Shown: positions 49,499 through 60,016, counted from the first letter of the stretch. The stretch is DNA of 64,000 nt from Chitinophagaceae bacterium (GCA_003168265.1 PMSV01000024.1:248001-312000); one strand, 5' to 3'. Made by a program: numbers and translations. The notes: generated by a model not told the origin, from the sequence alone.

Positions 49499-50638
49499 TC
49501 AAACCCTCTCCTGTGCCCGGAGCCAGCGTTCCGGAATCTCATTGCTGCTTGCAAGCAGATAATCCTTGTAGGAGCAGGCGATATAATTCTTGTCAGGCAA
49601 CTGCATCCACCAGCGATTGGTCTTCCTGCTCTTTAAGAAAACGGTTTCTACTTCGGCAAAAGCGGTATGATACTCAGTAAATGAATCCCGGTCATCGAGG
49701 CCTGCTTCCCGCTGTCCCCGGCTCTTTCCGTCGATAAGATACCAGATCATATGACTGATCTGTTTGGCGGTGAGATCCTGAACATCCAGATCGGGTCGGT
49801 AACCATAGATGCCAATGGTATTGACATGGGGACTCAATCCGGCAAAACGCATCAGGGAGCATGCTTCTTCCCCATTGAAGCCATTGGGAGAAAAATGGTT
49901 TGCCGGAGCATAGGCATGGGCGATGGCGCTGATATCTAAACTGAATAAGGAGGCATTGCGGATGACGGGTTCCATTTCCTCGATATTTTCCTTGACGCTG
50001 CCAACACGGAAACAATCGAATCGCAACTTATCCATGGTTTCGAGCATATGAGGATGAACATAAAAGCTTTGGAAACCGATATGACTATAATGCCGCACAT
50101 AATTGGGTTCGCTGGTCAGCATCTCCATCAGGAAAAAATCACTGCGATTCAGTGAATCGATGTCCAGATCGATCCTGGCATCCACTGATACGGCTTCGAT
50201 CACCCTTTTTTTATCGACATAATGCTGGTATTGGGCCAGGGTCAGGTCATGGGAACCCCCTAATACCAGCACGGTCTTGCCCAGATCAGTTAATTCAGAA
50301 ATTACGGTTTTCAAAGCCGCATAGGTATCCTGAACAGTAGCCCCCGTCTTAATATCACCGGCATCTGCTAATTGAATATCCTTATGCCAGTTATAGAGAT
50401 GGTAGAGTTGTTCCCGTATGGCCTGGGGAGCGGTTTTGCCCTTTGTGACATATCCGCCGCCCCTCGTATCCGGGCATCCGACCAGGATAAGGTCCTTTTC
50501 TATTAAATCAGGCAAAATTCCCTCTTCATGAACTTCAATGCTTTTCCCTATCTGGCCGTGTTTGTACAAATCTTTAACCGGTCTGTCCGCCAGTTGCACA
50601 GGTTCCAGAAAATCAATCAGGTTAAATAAATGGCTCAT
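49499..50638 (-). CDS. Arginase/formimidoylglutamase-fold protein with altered metal-site motifs
   Basis: 379 aa; VLGGSHDLTLAQYQHY; AVSVDARIDLDID; SLDISAIAHAYAPANHFSPNGFNGEEACSLMRFAG. Confidence 0.85.
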   Translation of the reverse strand: MSHLFNLIDFLEPVQLADRPVKDLYKHGQIGKSIEVHEEGILPDLIEKDLILVGCPDTRGGGYVTKGKTAPQAIREQLYHLYNWHKDIQLADAGDIKTGATVQDTYAALKTVISELTDLGKTVLVLGGSHDLTLAQYQHYVDKKRVIEAVSVDARIDLDIDSLNRSDFFLMEMLTSEPNYVRHYSHIGFQSFYVHPHMLETMDKLRFDCFRVGSVKENIEEMEPVIRNASLFSLDISAIAHAYAPANHFSPNGFNGEEACSLMRFAGLSPHVNTIGIYGYRPDLDVQDLTAKQISHMIWYLIDGKSRGQREAGLDDRDSFTEYHTAFAEVETVFLKSRKTNRWWMQLPDKNYIACSYKDYLLASSNEIPERWLRAQERV

Positions 50639-50730
50639 GAAATCTTATTTGGAACAAACATAGAAAAATAGGAATTCAGAACCGGCCTTTGTTTATGCAC
50701 AGCATCTGGAAATTAAAGATGAAACTGGCT

Positions 50731-51981
50731 TTACGGAATGGAAATCCGGAATTCGTGAAAGGGGGATCGGAATGAGTATTGAATGGTCAGGGCATGGTGG
50801 TCGCAGATCTGTTTGACGATGGCAAGGCCAAGCCCGACTCCTTCTGAGCGCTCGCCTTTATGAAAACGCTGGTACAAATATTCGCCGGGAAGCGCTTCAG
50901 GAACTCCGGTATTGGCAATCCTGAATTGCCCTTCCCTGAGAGATATAATGATCCTTCCATCTTTTTTGTTATGACGGACTGCATTGCCGATAAGGTTATT
51001 CAAAAGGGTGTCGGCCAGATAATGATTCATCCGGATAGGAATCTCTTCCAGTTCAGTTTCGAATTCCACTCCCTGGGCGGCAGCCAGTTCTTCGAATTGC
51101 AATAATTTTTCCCTGACCAGTTGGTCCAATGGAAAGATTTCAGTTTTGCTGAATTGGTTGTTCTCGATCTTGGTTAAGAGTAAAAGGGATTGATTCAGTT
51201 TGGTCATCCTGGCCAGGGCCTGGTACATGGCCTGCACCTGCCTGGTCTGCGATTCATTCAGTCCGGGTTCCTGGATCATCAGGTCCAGTTTGGATCTGAG
51301 AATGGCGAGAGGGGTTTGCATTTCGTGGGAAGCATTGTCTGCAAATTGTTTCAGGTTTTCGTAATCTCTTAAAATGCGTTTCTGCATGGATCCGGTTACA
51401 AGGTTCAGTTCATCAAATTCGTCAGTTCCGGTCTTATGATCCTGTATATTTTCTTTGTTAGAGAGATTAAAAGCCTTGATATTCTCAAGTGTCCGGTAAA
51501 ATGGCTCCCACAGTCTTCGCAATAGAAGCCGGTTGGACAAATACAGGAACAGAAGCAGAAGGATAATTACGATTACCGTGATCAGGACGATAAGAAAGAC
51601 CAGTTCTCTCATCTCGTCTTCTGATTTCGTCACAGAAGCCCGAAAGAATTTACTGCCAGTGCTTATTGGGAAGGACAGCTCTCTGAAAACCTTTGTTTCA
51701 CCATGTTCCCGGTCCCTGGATCTAAAATCCCTGTACTCCCTGGGAACCGGTTCGGCCACTTCTTCAAAGGCGGTATGCTGGTCCCGGTAATTGGTGGCTT
51801 CGGGCAGTTTACCATGATCCTTTACAAAGCTGATGATTTCTGCCTCCTCGACATTAAGGGTATTTTCCAATTGATGTATGAGTACATAGCGGAGGATGAA
51901 ATAATAAAGGATGCTGGCCATGACCAGAACAATGATGGCGGCTATTGAATTGATGCGGCTATAGCGAGTCAATAATTTCAT
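50731..51981 (-). CDS. Sensor histidine kinase
   Basis: 416 aa; two TM segments; FADNASHEMQTPLAILRSKLDLM H-box; NNLIGNAVRHNKKDGRI N-box; GVGLGLAIVKQICDHH. Confidence 0.95.
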   Translation of the reverse strand: MKLLTRYSRINSIAAIIVLVMASILYYFILRYVLIHQLENTLNVEEAEIISFVKDHGKLPEATNYRDQHTAFEEVAEPVPREYRDFRSRDREHGETKVFRELSFPISTGSKFFRASVTKSEDEMRELVFLIVLITVIVIILLLLFLYLSNRLLLRRLWEPFYRTLENIKAFNLSNKENIQDHKTGTDEFDELNLVTGSMQKRILRDYENLKQFADNASHEMQTPLAILRSKLDLMIQEPGLNESQTRQVQAMYQALARMTKLNQSLLLLTKIENNQFSKTEIFPLDQLVREKLLQFEELAAAQGVEFETELEEIPIRMNHYLADTLLNNLIGNAVRHNKKDGRIIISLREGQFRIANTGVPEALPGEYLYQRFHKGERSEGVGLGLAIVKQICDHHALTIQYSFRSPFHEFRISIP

Positions 51982-52655
51982 GTGGGTTGAAATTTATAGC
52001 CCATGCCGTAGACGGATTGGATATAGTCTCCGCAACCGGCCTGTATTAATTTTTTGCGCAGATTCTTCACATGCGTATAAATGAAATCAAAACTCACTGA
52101 AGATTCCATTTCATCTCCCCAGAGATGTTCTGCTATTGCGTGTTTGGAAATGACCCTCCCCTTATTGTATGCGAAATAAAGCAGGAGTTGATATTCCTTC
52201 CTGGTCAGTTCAACTCTTTGATGGTTGATGCTCACCTCTTTGCCAAGGGTATCGATTGACATTTCCCGGATCTGGATCAGGTTTTGGCCGCCTGAATTCT
52301 TTCGGCGGATGATCGCATGGATTCTGGCTGCCAGTTCCGGGAGATGGAAGGGCTTGGGAAGATAATCATCAGCCCCCAATTGCAATCCCTGTACCTTATC
52401 TTCAAGGGAATTGCGCGCGGAAATGATCAATACCCCATCCCCCTTCTTGTTTTTTTTCAGACTTTCCAACAGACGGAGTCCGCTGCCTCCAGGTAAATTG
52501 ATATCAAGCAGTATGCAGTCATAATCGAAAACTTCTATTTTTTCATTTGCTTTTTCAAAATGATCTGCCAATTCGCAAATGAATCCCTCCTGCTTCAGGA
52601 ATATCAGAATGCTTTCCGCAAGTGTTTTTTCGTCTTCTATGACCAGGATCTTCAT
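51978..52655 (-). CDS. Response regulator transcription factor (OmpR/PhoB-like)
   Basis: MKILVIEDEKTLAESILIFLKQEG...YDCILLDINLPGGSGLRLL...GADDYLPKPFHLPELAARI; winged helix DFIYTHVKNLRKKLIQAG. Overlaps the kinase start by ATGA. Confidence 0.95.
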   Translation of the reverse strand: MKILVIEDEKTLAESILIFLKQEGFICELADHFEKANEKIEVFDYDCILLDINLPGGSGLRLLESLKKNKKGDGVLIISARNSLEDKVQGLQLGADDYLPKPFHLPELAARIHAIIRRKNSGGQNLIQIREMSIDTLGKEVSINHQRVELTRKEYQLLLYFAYNKGRVISKHAIAEHLWGDEMESSVSFDFIYTHVKNLRKKLIQAGCGDYIQSVYGMGYKFQPT

Positions 52656-52731
52656 AATTTGCAAACTTCAGGATTCCTTCAAATTTGCTGAGAACCTTGG
52701 GTGCTCATTCAAAAAACTAAATTAAACTACC

Positions 52732-53736
52732 ATGCAATATCCAAAACAAATTTTTTGCGCTTTGATCCTACTCACTCAATTCGCATTTGCCCAAAATTCC
52801 ACCGGCTTCTACCTGTCAGGCAATTACGCCATTGCCAGCAGCGGTGGCTGGGATTATATATCAGTGGGACCCGGGAATAACCGGATCTATGTGTCTCATG
52901 GAACCCAGGTGAATATCCTGAATGAAGATAACGGAGATTCCGTTTCCATGATTCCGGGCACCACCGGTGTACATGGGATCGCCTTTGCTGCTTCCCTGAA
53001 CAAAGGCTTTACCAGCAATGGCAGACTGAATACGGTTACTGTTTTCAACCTACAAACCAATGCCATTATCACCCAGATTGAAACGGGCCAAAACCCGGAT
53101 GCCATCATGTTCGATGATTATTCCAAAAGGATCATCACTTGTAACGGAAGAAGCAAGGACCTTTCCCTGATCGATCCGCAAACCGATAAAGTCGTGGCTA
53201 CGATTCCTGTAACCGGAAAACCCGAGACCGCAGTATCAGACGGAGCCGGAAAGATATATGTGAATATTGAGGACAAGAACCAGATCGATGTAATCGACCT
53301 GGCCGCTGGTAAGGACGTGGCCAGTTGGAGCCTCGCACCCGCTGAAGGGCCCACAGGACTTGCCATTGACCGGAAGACTAAGCGCTTGTTCGCAGGCTGC
53401 GAAAAATTACTGGTAGTGATGAATGCGGAAAACGGACAGATCGTGGACAAATTACCGATCAGCGATGGTTGCGACGGAGTTGGATTTGACAGCAAGCTTC
53501 AGTATGTTTTTGCTTCCTGCGGCTCAGGAAAATTATGTGTCATCAATGAGGTGAATGCTTCCAAATTTTTGGCGATGGACCCCGTGGATACAAAAAGAAG
53601 TGCAAGAACCATTGCAGTGGACGAGAACAAACACGTGGTTTTTCTTCCAGCAGCTCAACTGGAGGCTGCGGCTCCTGGCGAGAGGCCAAAAATGGTGCCC
53701 GGCACTTTTCAGGTACTGGTAGTTAAGAAGAAATAA
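52732..53736 (+). CDS. YncE family secreted beta-propeller protein
   Basis: 334 aa; signal peptide; NRIYVSHGTQVNILNEDNGDSVSMIPGTTGVHGIAF...TNAIITQIETGQNPDAIMFDDYSKRIITCNGRSKDLSLIDPQTDKVVATIPVTGKPE. Confidence 0.9.
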   Translation: MQYPKQIFCALILLTQFAFAQNSTGFYLSGNYAIASSGGWDYISVGPGNNRIYVSHGTQVNILNEDNGDSVSMIPGTTGVHGIAFAASLNKGFTSNGRLNTVTVFNLQTNAIITQIETGQNPDAIMFDDYSKRIITCNGRSKDLSLIDPQTDKVVATIPVTGKPETAVSDGAGKIYVNIEDKNQIDVIDLAAGKDVASWSLAPAEGPTGLAIDRKTKRLFAGCEKLLVVMNAENGQIVDKLPISDGCDGVGFDSKLQYVFASCGSGKLCVINEVNASKFLAMDPVDTKRSARTIAVDENKHVVFLPAAQLEAAAPGERPKMVPGTFQVLVVKKK

Positions 53737-53743
53737 TTATCCT

Positions 53744-56700
53744 TTAGGCATCCGATTCCTTTTGGTTTCGATAGATCATCCGGATCAGGCTTGGCAACAC
53801 GATCAGCAATAAGGGCAGGGCCCCTGTAAATCCGCCGATAACCGCGATGGCCAGCGGCTGGTGCAATTGGGCGCCCGTCCCAATTCCAAGAGCGATCGGC
53901 ATCAGAGCGATGATGGCGCCCAGGGCGGTCATCAGTTTTGGACGAAGCCTGGTTGAAATAGAATAAATAATGGCGCCGTCGACATCATGGGAATGACTTA
54001 TTGATTCCCGGAACTGCAAAAAAGTGAAAATCGCATTTTCTCCAATGATCCCCACGATCATGATCAGGCCCGTATAAGAACCCACATTGAGGGCTGTATG
54101 TGTAAGATAAAGGGCCAGATAACTTCCGGCAAGTCCGAGCAATGCGAGCAAAAGGATCACCATAGCAACCCGGAAATCCCGGAAAAGAAATAAAATTACG
54201 CCAAATACCAGCAGGCTGGAGCTGATCAGGATGAGCAGCAGTTCATGGAAGGATTGCTGTTGCTCAGCATAAGCTCCCCCATAGAAAACGGCATAGCCCG
54301 GTGGCAGGATCAGTTTATCCCCGATCTGTTTTTGAATATCCTTCATCACACTGCCGAGATCGAGTATATCCAGTCTGGCGCTGACCACCCCCATGGATTG
54401 GAGGTTTTCTCTTTGAATTTCTGCATCTCCCGGATTTACCCGGACATCTACAAGCTGGCCGATCGGCTGAATTTTGCCATTGGGAAGAAAGATAGGCATC
54501 TGCTCTATCCCCACAACGCTCAGATCCCTGTTTCCCGGATAAACAAGCCTTATATTGGACAATTGCTGCCGGTCATAAACCACGCCGGCGACATTTCCTT
54601 CAAGAGCGTTCTGCAACTGGAATTGAAGATCCGCAGGACTGATTCCATATTGGGCAAGTTTCTGATAATTGGGATCAATGTCCACGGAAGGTCCCGCGAT
54701 CACGATGCCATTGAAAACATCGGCCGTTCCGTCGACTTTAGCGATCAATCCCGCGGCCTGCCTGGAAAGTCTTTGCAGGGTGGCCTGGTCGTTGCCAAAT
54801 ATCTTCACCTCGATGGGTTGTACGGAAGTCATTAGATCACCTAACATATCCGTGATTACCTGGCCAAAATCGATCCTCAGTGAAGGTTGGCTTGCATTGA
54901 TCTTTTTCCTGATATCATCGCTGACTTCATCGGTCGTTCTTTTCCTGTCCTTCTTCAACTGGATCAGGTAATCTCCCCGGCTGGGTTCAGTGATAAAAAA
55001 CCCCATTTCAGTTCCGGTGCGGCGGGAATAGGCTTCCACTTCAGGAACCTGTAGTAATATCTTCTCCACTTCTCGCAAAATCCTGTCGGTCTCTTCGAGG
55101 GAGGTCCCGGGTGGGGAATTATAGTCCAGCACAATGCTCCCCTCGTCCATATCAGGCAAAAACCCGGTTTCCAGTCGCGGAAGTATCAAGAATATGCCTG
55201 CTGCAAAAGCTCCCATAAGGATCCAACTTATATAGGGTCTAAGAATGAAAAATCTTACCCATCTCTGGATCTTTACCGGATGGGCGGACCGGTGTATTCG
55301 GGGAATATTGGTTGACTTCGACTTGAACGGGAAGAGAAGATAGAGCACGGGCAGGCAGAGCCAGGTAACAAAAAAGGAGCATACCAGGGTAATGATCATC
55401 GTATTGGTCATCACAAGGAAATAGGCGCCGGCCACCCCGCTCATCATGGCAAAGGGAAGAAATATGACAATAGTGCTCAGAGAGGATCCAACCATGGCTG
55501 GAAAAAGATAATTAATGGCCTGCAATACCAATAAGCCCGATCCCTCACCCGGATTCTCTTCATGGGTTCGGTGAATTTGTTCCACTACCACTATGGCATC
55601 GTCGATGATGAGACCGATGGCGGCTGCCATGGCGCCAAGGGTCATTATGTTAAAGGTCTGTCCGCTTGCATAAAGACAAATGATGGTCAACAGTAAAGTG
55701 ACAGGGATGGTGAATAAGATTACGGCGCTGGCTTTAAGGGATCTCAGGAAAAGAATGGATACCAGGATAGCAAGTGCAAGCCCGATCCATAAACTATCTG
55801 TCACGCTCCTGATAGAGTCCCTGACAAAATCAGCCTGTACATAATAGGGCTGAATAGAGATGTCCGCAGGAATTATTTTTTTCAGTTCCTTCAGCTTGGC
55901 CTGCATCTTATCCGAGACTTCGATAAGATTGGCATTGGGTTGTTTGATGATGGCGAGTAATATCCCTTCGTGGCCATTGGCATTGATCCGGATATACTCT
56001 TTGGCTTCCTGTATCTGAACGGCGGCAATATCCTTCAGCAGGACGATCCTTTTTCCGTTATTGCTGACCACTATATTTTCCAACTCCTCCTTAGAATTGA
56101 CAGAAGCATCCGTCAGCGTCAGATAAAGCAACCTATAATCATTCAGGTAACCATTCGATTTGATAAAATTGGTCTGGCCCAAAGCAGTGTTGACGGCTTG
56201 CGGAGTGAGGCTGATACTGCTCATCTTACGGGAGTCCAGCACAACCCAGTATTCCTTTGTCTTTCCTCCGATCACGCGCACATCTGAAACTCCCTCCACC
56301 TGAGAAAGAAAGGGCTTGATGCTGTATTGCGCCAATAATTTCAGATCGATTGGGTTCATTGTCTTGCTTTCCAGGGTATAGCCGATCACAGGCAGGATCG
56401 AGGGATTCATTTTTTCCACGGTGATCTGAATATCCGGAGGCAATTCATTACGGATCTCATTTATCTTTGATTCAATGTGTTGCTGACTGATATCCAGGTC
56501 GGCCTTCCAGTCCATGAAAGCGGAAATTTCACAACTGCCCCTGCTAGTAGTGCTGCGGATCATTTGAAGATCGGGCACTTTTTTAATCGCATTTTCGAGT
56601 TCACGGGTCACCGTGATCATCATCTTGTGGACGGGTTGCTGTCCTGCATCGGCAATGATCTTTATTTTTGGAAACGTGATTTCAGGGAATAACGATGTCT

Positions 56701-56791
56701 GCATCCTGCTATAGGCAAAAAGCCCCCCCATGATGATCATAACGATCAGGACAGTAATCGGATTTTTATAGGAGCTGAAGAAATTGCGCAT
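53744..56791 (-). CDS. Efflux RND transporter permease subunit (HAE1-like)
   Basis: 1015 aa; NPITVLIVMIIMGGLFAYSRMQTSLFPEITFPKI; TM4 Asp pair GLIIDDAIVVVEQ. Confidence 0.95.
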   Translation of the reverse strand: MRNFFSSYKNPITVLIVMIIMGGLFAYSRMQTSLFPEITFPKIKIIADAGQQPVHKMMITVTRELENAIKKVPDLQMIRSTTSRGSCEISAFMDWKADLDISQQHIESKINEIRNELPPDIQITVEKMNPSILPVIGYTLESKTMNPIDLKLLAQYSIKPFLSQVEGVSDVRVIGGKTKEYWVVLDSRKMSSISLTPQAVNTALGQTNFIKSNGYLNDYRLLYLTLTDASVNSKEELENIVVSNNGKRIVLLKDIAAVQIQEAKEYIRINANGHEGILLAIIKQPNANLIEVSDKMQAKLKELKKIIPADISIQPYYVQADFVRDSIRSVTDSLWIGLALAILVSILFLRSLKASAVILFTIPVTLLLTIICLYASGQTFNIMTLGAMAAAIGLIIDDAIVVVEQIHRTHEENPGEGSGLLVLQAINYLFPAMVGSSLSTIVIFLPFAMMSGVAGAYFLVMTNTMIITLVCSFFVTWLCLPVLYLLFPFKSKSTNIPRIHRSAHPVKIQRWVRFFILRPYISWILMGAFAAGIFLILPRLETGFLPDMDEGSIVLDYNSPPGTSLEETDRILREVEKILLQVPEVEAYSRRTGTEMGFFITEPSRGDYLIQLKKDRKRTTDEVSDDIRKKINASQPSLRIDFGQVITDMLGDLMTSVQPIEVKIFGNDQATLQRLSRQAAGLIAKVDGTADVFNGIVIAGPSVDIDPNYQKLAQYGISPADLQFQLQNALEGNVAGVVYDRQQLSNIRLVYPGNRDLSVVGIEQMPIFLPNGKIQPIGQLVDVRVNPGDAEIQRENLQSMGVVSARLDILDLGSVMKDIQKQIGDKLILPPGYAVFYGGAYAEQQQSFHELLLILISSSLLVFGVILFLFRDFRVAMVILLLALLGLAGSYLALYLTHTALNVGSYTGLIMIVGIIGENAIFTFLQFRESISHSHDVDGAIIYSISTRLRPKLMTALGAIIALMPIALGIGTGAQLHQPLAIAVIGGFTGALPLLLIVLPSLIRMIYRNQKESDA

Positions 56792-56800
56792 GGTCCGGGG

Positions 56801-57739
56801 TTAATGTTGTATGGAAACTTTTGCGGTATCTGCCAGGCCGTAATTGCCGCTGATCAGGATCCTGTCCTTATCGGAAAAAGCAGGAGAAAGAATTTCCACC
56901 TCTCCGCTGTTTTCCATTCCCTTTTGGATCGGTACTTTGACGGCGATATTGCTGTCTGTGATTTTCATCACCCAAAATTGGCTTTGGGTCTCATCGGTCA
57001 ACACGGCCGCTTTGGGAACCATTATGGCATGGTTTTTTGATTTTTTGATCAGGCTCAATCTGGCAATAAGATTTTCCGGGATAGCACGGTCTGTATTCAC
57101 CTTGATTACATAACTCTGTGTCTGGGAGACTGCGTCCACAGTTGGCAAGGCCTCGCTTAGCGTTCCATTCAGGCTGGTTCCGTCCGGCAATTTCAGCACG
57201 ACATTCCGATTGCCTGGCAAATAAGGTTTCAACTCATAAGGGAGATCCAACAGAAATACAAAACTCTTCGTATCGGTGATCACGGCGAGCTGTTCGTTGT
57301 CCTGAACATAGTCCCCGGCCTGATAACTAAGTTGGGTGATATAGCCGCTGCCGGGGGCGGGAATATGGATCAATCCCTCGAAATGGAGTGTGGTATCCAG
57401 GGAATTGATGCTATTGCCCAGGCTTTGCGCTTCCTTGGTCCTGATGATGAACAGGTCCTCACCCCTTTTCACGTACTTTCCAATTCGGGCATTCACAGTT
57501 TGAAGATATCCGTTAGCGTTGGCTTTCACAAAGGTCTTGAGTAAAAAGGAAGAAACGGCGTTCAGCTCGACCTGCTCGACCATGTTGCCGCTGCTCACCT
57601 GTGCCACTTGTACAGGTGTGCCTTCGCTGGACGAATCCTTCTCTGATGCCTCCGATTCTTTGGCTTCGGGTTTGGAACTGCAGGAAGTTAGGGTTATGGC
57701 AAAAACCAGGACCACAGCAAAAGGTTTCAGGATCTTCAT
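56801..57739 (-). CDS. Efflux RND transporter periplasmic adaptor subunit
   Basis: ORF 56801-57751; lipobox-like VFAITLTSCSSKPE; VKANANGYLQTVNARIGKYVKRGEDLFII; HIPAPGSGYITQLSYQAGDYVQDNEQLAVI. Confidence 0.92.
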   Translation of the reverse strand: MKILKPFAVVLVFAITLTSCSSKPEAKESEASEKDSSSEGTPVQVAQVSSGNMVEQVELNAVSSFLLKTFVKANANGYLQTVNARIGKYVKRGEDLFIIRTKEAQSLGNSINSLDTTLHFEGLIHIPAPGSGYITQLSYQAGDYVQDNEQLAVITDTKSFVFLLDLPYELKPYLPGNRNVVLKLPDGTSLNGTLSEALPTVDAVSQTQSYVIKVNTDRAIPENLIARLSLIKKSKNHAIMVPKAAVLTDETQSQFWVMKITDSNIAVKVPIQKGMENSGEVEILSPAFSDKDRILISGNYGLADTAKVSIQH

Positions 57740-59004
57740 TTTCTGTTCCAATAGTTCAGTTGATTGATGATTTGAAGTTTGGTGACCGTATTACGGGTAA
57801 TTGAGTGTTTGGCGCTCAGATAATTTCCAATAGCGATGATATAATCTGCTATGCGGGCATCCCCTGTTTCAAGTAATTTCCGGTTCGCATCGATCAGCCC
57901 ACGGGCAAAGCGTAATTGTTCCGTGCTTTGTTCGATGATTCGGGCTGCATCATCCAGTTGCTGCAGCAACTGCTCCACCTGTTGACCATACTGGGCCTTA
58001 TAAAAATCACGATAGGCCACACGGGTCTGTTCGGCAATGGCAATCTTATCGTGCTGCATTTTTCTTTGGTGGCCGTCATAAATAGGAACTGTCAGATTAA
58101 ATCCGACGCTTGTTCCAAAATTCTTAAAGGGTAGGTACATGAGGGAAGACAGATAACCCGCATCCGCATACCAGCTCAATTTTGGCTTATAGCTGAAATC
58201 TATCTGTTCATCGCTATTGTGAAGTCTCAGGCTGTCTACTTCAAATTGGTGATAGAAAACAGTGTTTTCCAGGTCGGGCACCGGCACCGCATCCAGAACA
58301 GGCGCTTGCAGCTCCGTGAATGATGTGTCCCGGAGTCCGCAGAGATAGTTGAGGGTGGCGAATTCATTCTGGTATTGCTGGCGGATCTGTTGGATATTGA
58401 CCCGCTCCTGCTGCAGGGTGACAATAAAAGTAAGATAATCCGTCTGGCGGTAAACTCCTCTTTCAGTCAATTTTTTCAGCAGTCCTTCCTCCTGTTTTAG
58501 CAGATCCTCCATTTCCTGGTTAAAGGCGAGTTCCTGGTAAATGCCATAGGCTGTGATATATTGGCTGGTGACATTTTTTTTCAGATCCTGCTGGCTGATC
58601 TTCCCTTTAACCCTGAGTTCTTCGTTTTGCAGCCGAACCGCGTCATATTGATTTTGGAGGTTTTGCCTGCTGCTTATTTTCTGTGTTACGCCAACCAAGG
58701 CGCTGATATTGGCTCCGTTAGTAACTGCGTTATCATAACCCCATCCATTGATCACCGGAGCATAAGAGTTCACGCTGTTGCCGCTCACGATGGGTTGAAA
58801 ATTGGCTCGGATGCGGAGGCTGTCGATCTGGTTTGATAGGACCTGGTAACCATAATCCTTTAGCAAAGGGCTGCTTTCCAAAGCTGCTTCTACATAATAA
58901 TTAACAGATTTTTCCTGTGCATTCAGACCCGATTGGCAAAACTGCACCAGCAATGTCAATATAATGATTGGCTTCATGAGTAGATCCGGGACGGTTCTCC
59001 CCAA
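57736..59004 (-). CDS. TolC family outer membrane efflux protein
   Basis: 422 aa; signal peptide; helical repeats YYVEAALESSPLLKDYGYQVLSNQIDSLRIRANFQPIVSGNSVNSY; first gene of the RND operon. Confidence 0.9.
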   Translation of the reverse strand: MGRTVPDLLMKPIIILTLLVQFCQSGLNAQEKSVNYYVEAALESSPLLKDYGYQVLSNQIDSLRIRANFQPIVSGNSVNSYAPVINGWGYDNAVTNGANISALVGVTQKISSRQNLQNQYDAVRLQNEELRVKGKISQQDLKKNVTSQYITAYGIYQELAFNQEMEDLLKQEEGLLKKLTERGVYRQTDYLTFIVTLQQERVNIQQIRQQYQNEFATLNYLCGLRDTSFTELQAPVLDAVPVPDLENTVFYHQFEVDSLRLHNSDEQIDFSYKPKLSWYADAGYLSSLMYLPFKNFGTSVGFNLTVPIYDGHQRKMQHDKIAIAEQTRVAYRDFYKAQYGQQVEQLLQQLDDAARIIEQSTEQLRFARGLIDANRKLLETGDARIADYIIAIGNYLSAKHSITRNTVTKLQIINQLNYWNRK

Positions 59005-59036
59005 AACAATGCAATGATTCTGAAGAAATTCTGAGT

Positions 59037-59969
59037 TTATTCTTTTTTCCCGGTCGCATCCATGCTGATAATCATTTTGACCGGTATCTGCTGGCCCTTG
59101 ACTCCGACCACCATGTTGACCTGCATATCTAACCTGCTCTTCAACGGAATCCCTGTTTCAATATCGCAGTCGGTTTCTCCATTCATTTCGCCCGTAACCT
59201 GGCTCGCGCCGGAATGGCTGCTGTCTGCGCCGCTGCTGAGTTTAGCATTTACCGCGATATGAGCGATATCATCAATGATCGAGATCGATTTAAGGGTATA
59301 TATGTTTTGGAACTGAATGGTAAGGCCACTGGAAACTGTCGCCAGGCTGCCCGTCCATTGGTCTCCGGGTTTTACCGGGTGATCCGGATAGATCTTGAAG
59401 GATTGCTCGATATTCTGCCGGAAATTATTCTCATCGATGGATTTGGAAATATTCAGTATAAGTGATTCCGGATTGTTGGGATTGATGGATTGGGCCATCT
59501 TTTGGATCATTTCCTGCATTCCGAAGACCCTGCCTACTTTGCCCTGCCCATCAATTGTAAAAGAAAACTGTCCACCTACCAGGGAGGAATAGATCCGGGT
59601 CATCATTCCCGAAGGGGTGGTAGTATCAGGCTGACTGCTATCCGTATCAATGTGGATGGACTGACCTCCCGCATTAATATTCATATAGATCCGTTTAATG
59701 GTAGAGTTGAGGATTTTCCATCCTGCACTGTCGTCCTTTACTTGAAATTCATAGCCGAAACCCATTTGGTTGGCCACATCGATCTGCTGCCCCGAAATAT
59801 TTTCAGTGATGCGCATATTCATCAGGGCATTGTATCTGAAACGGGAACCCTTTTCCACATTGAACTTCAGTGTGACAGGTCCGTTGACATTCCTGGGATG
59901 CTTACAGGAGCAGATACTTGCGGCAAAAACAAGAAGGAAAAAACCCGTCTTTTTAATCATAATGCTCAT
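59037..59969 (-). CDS. DUF6263-like lipoprotein
   Basis: 310 aa; lipobox LLVFAASICSCKH; VTLKFNVEKGSRFRYNALMNMRITENISGQQIDVANQMGFGYEF. Confidence 0.65.
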   Translation of the reverse strand: MSIMIKKTGFFLLVFAASICSCKHPRNVNGPVTLKFNVEKGSRFRYNALMNMRITENISGQQIDVANQMGFGYEFQVKDDSAGWKILNSTIKRIYMNINAGGQSIHIDTDSSQPDTTTPSGMMTRIYSSLVGGQFSFTIDGQGKVGRVFGMQEMIQKMAQSINPNNPESLILNISKSIDENNFRQNIEQSFKIYPDHPVKPGDQWTGSLATVSSGLTIQFQNIYTLKSISIIDDIAHIAVNAKLSSGADSSHSGASQVTGEMNGETDCDIETGIPLKSRLDMQVNMVVGVKGQQIPVKMIISMDATGKKE

Positions 59970-60016
59970 TTAACCGCCGCAAATTAACTGAAAAATGAAT
60001 GAATCAGGCCGCATCT

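Noticed and set aside
54245-54835. 196-aa + strand ORF
   Set aside because: Antisense to the RND permease gene; no supporting motif.
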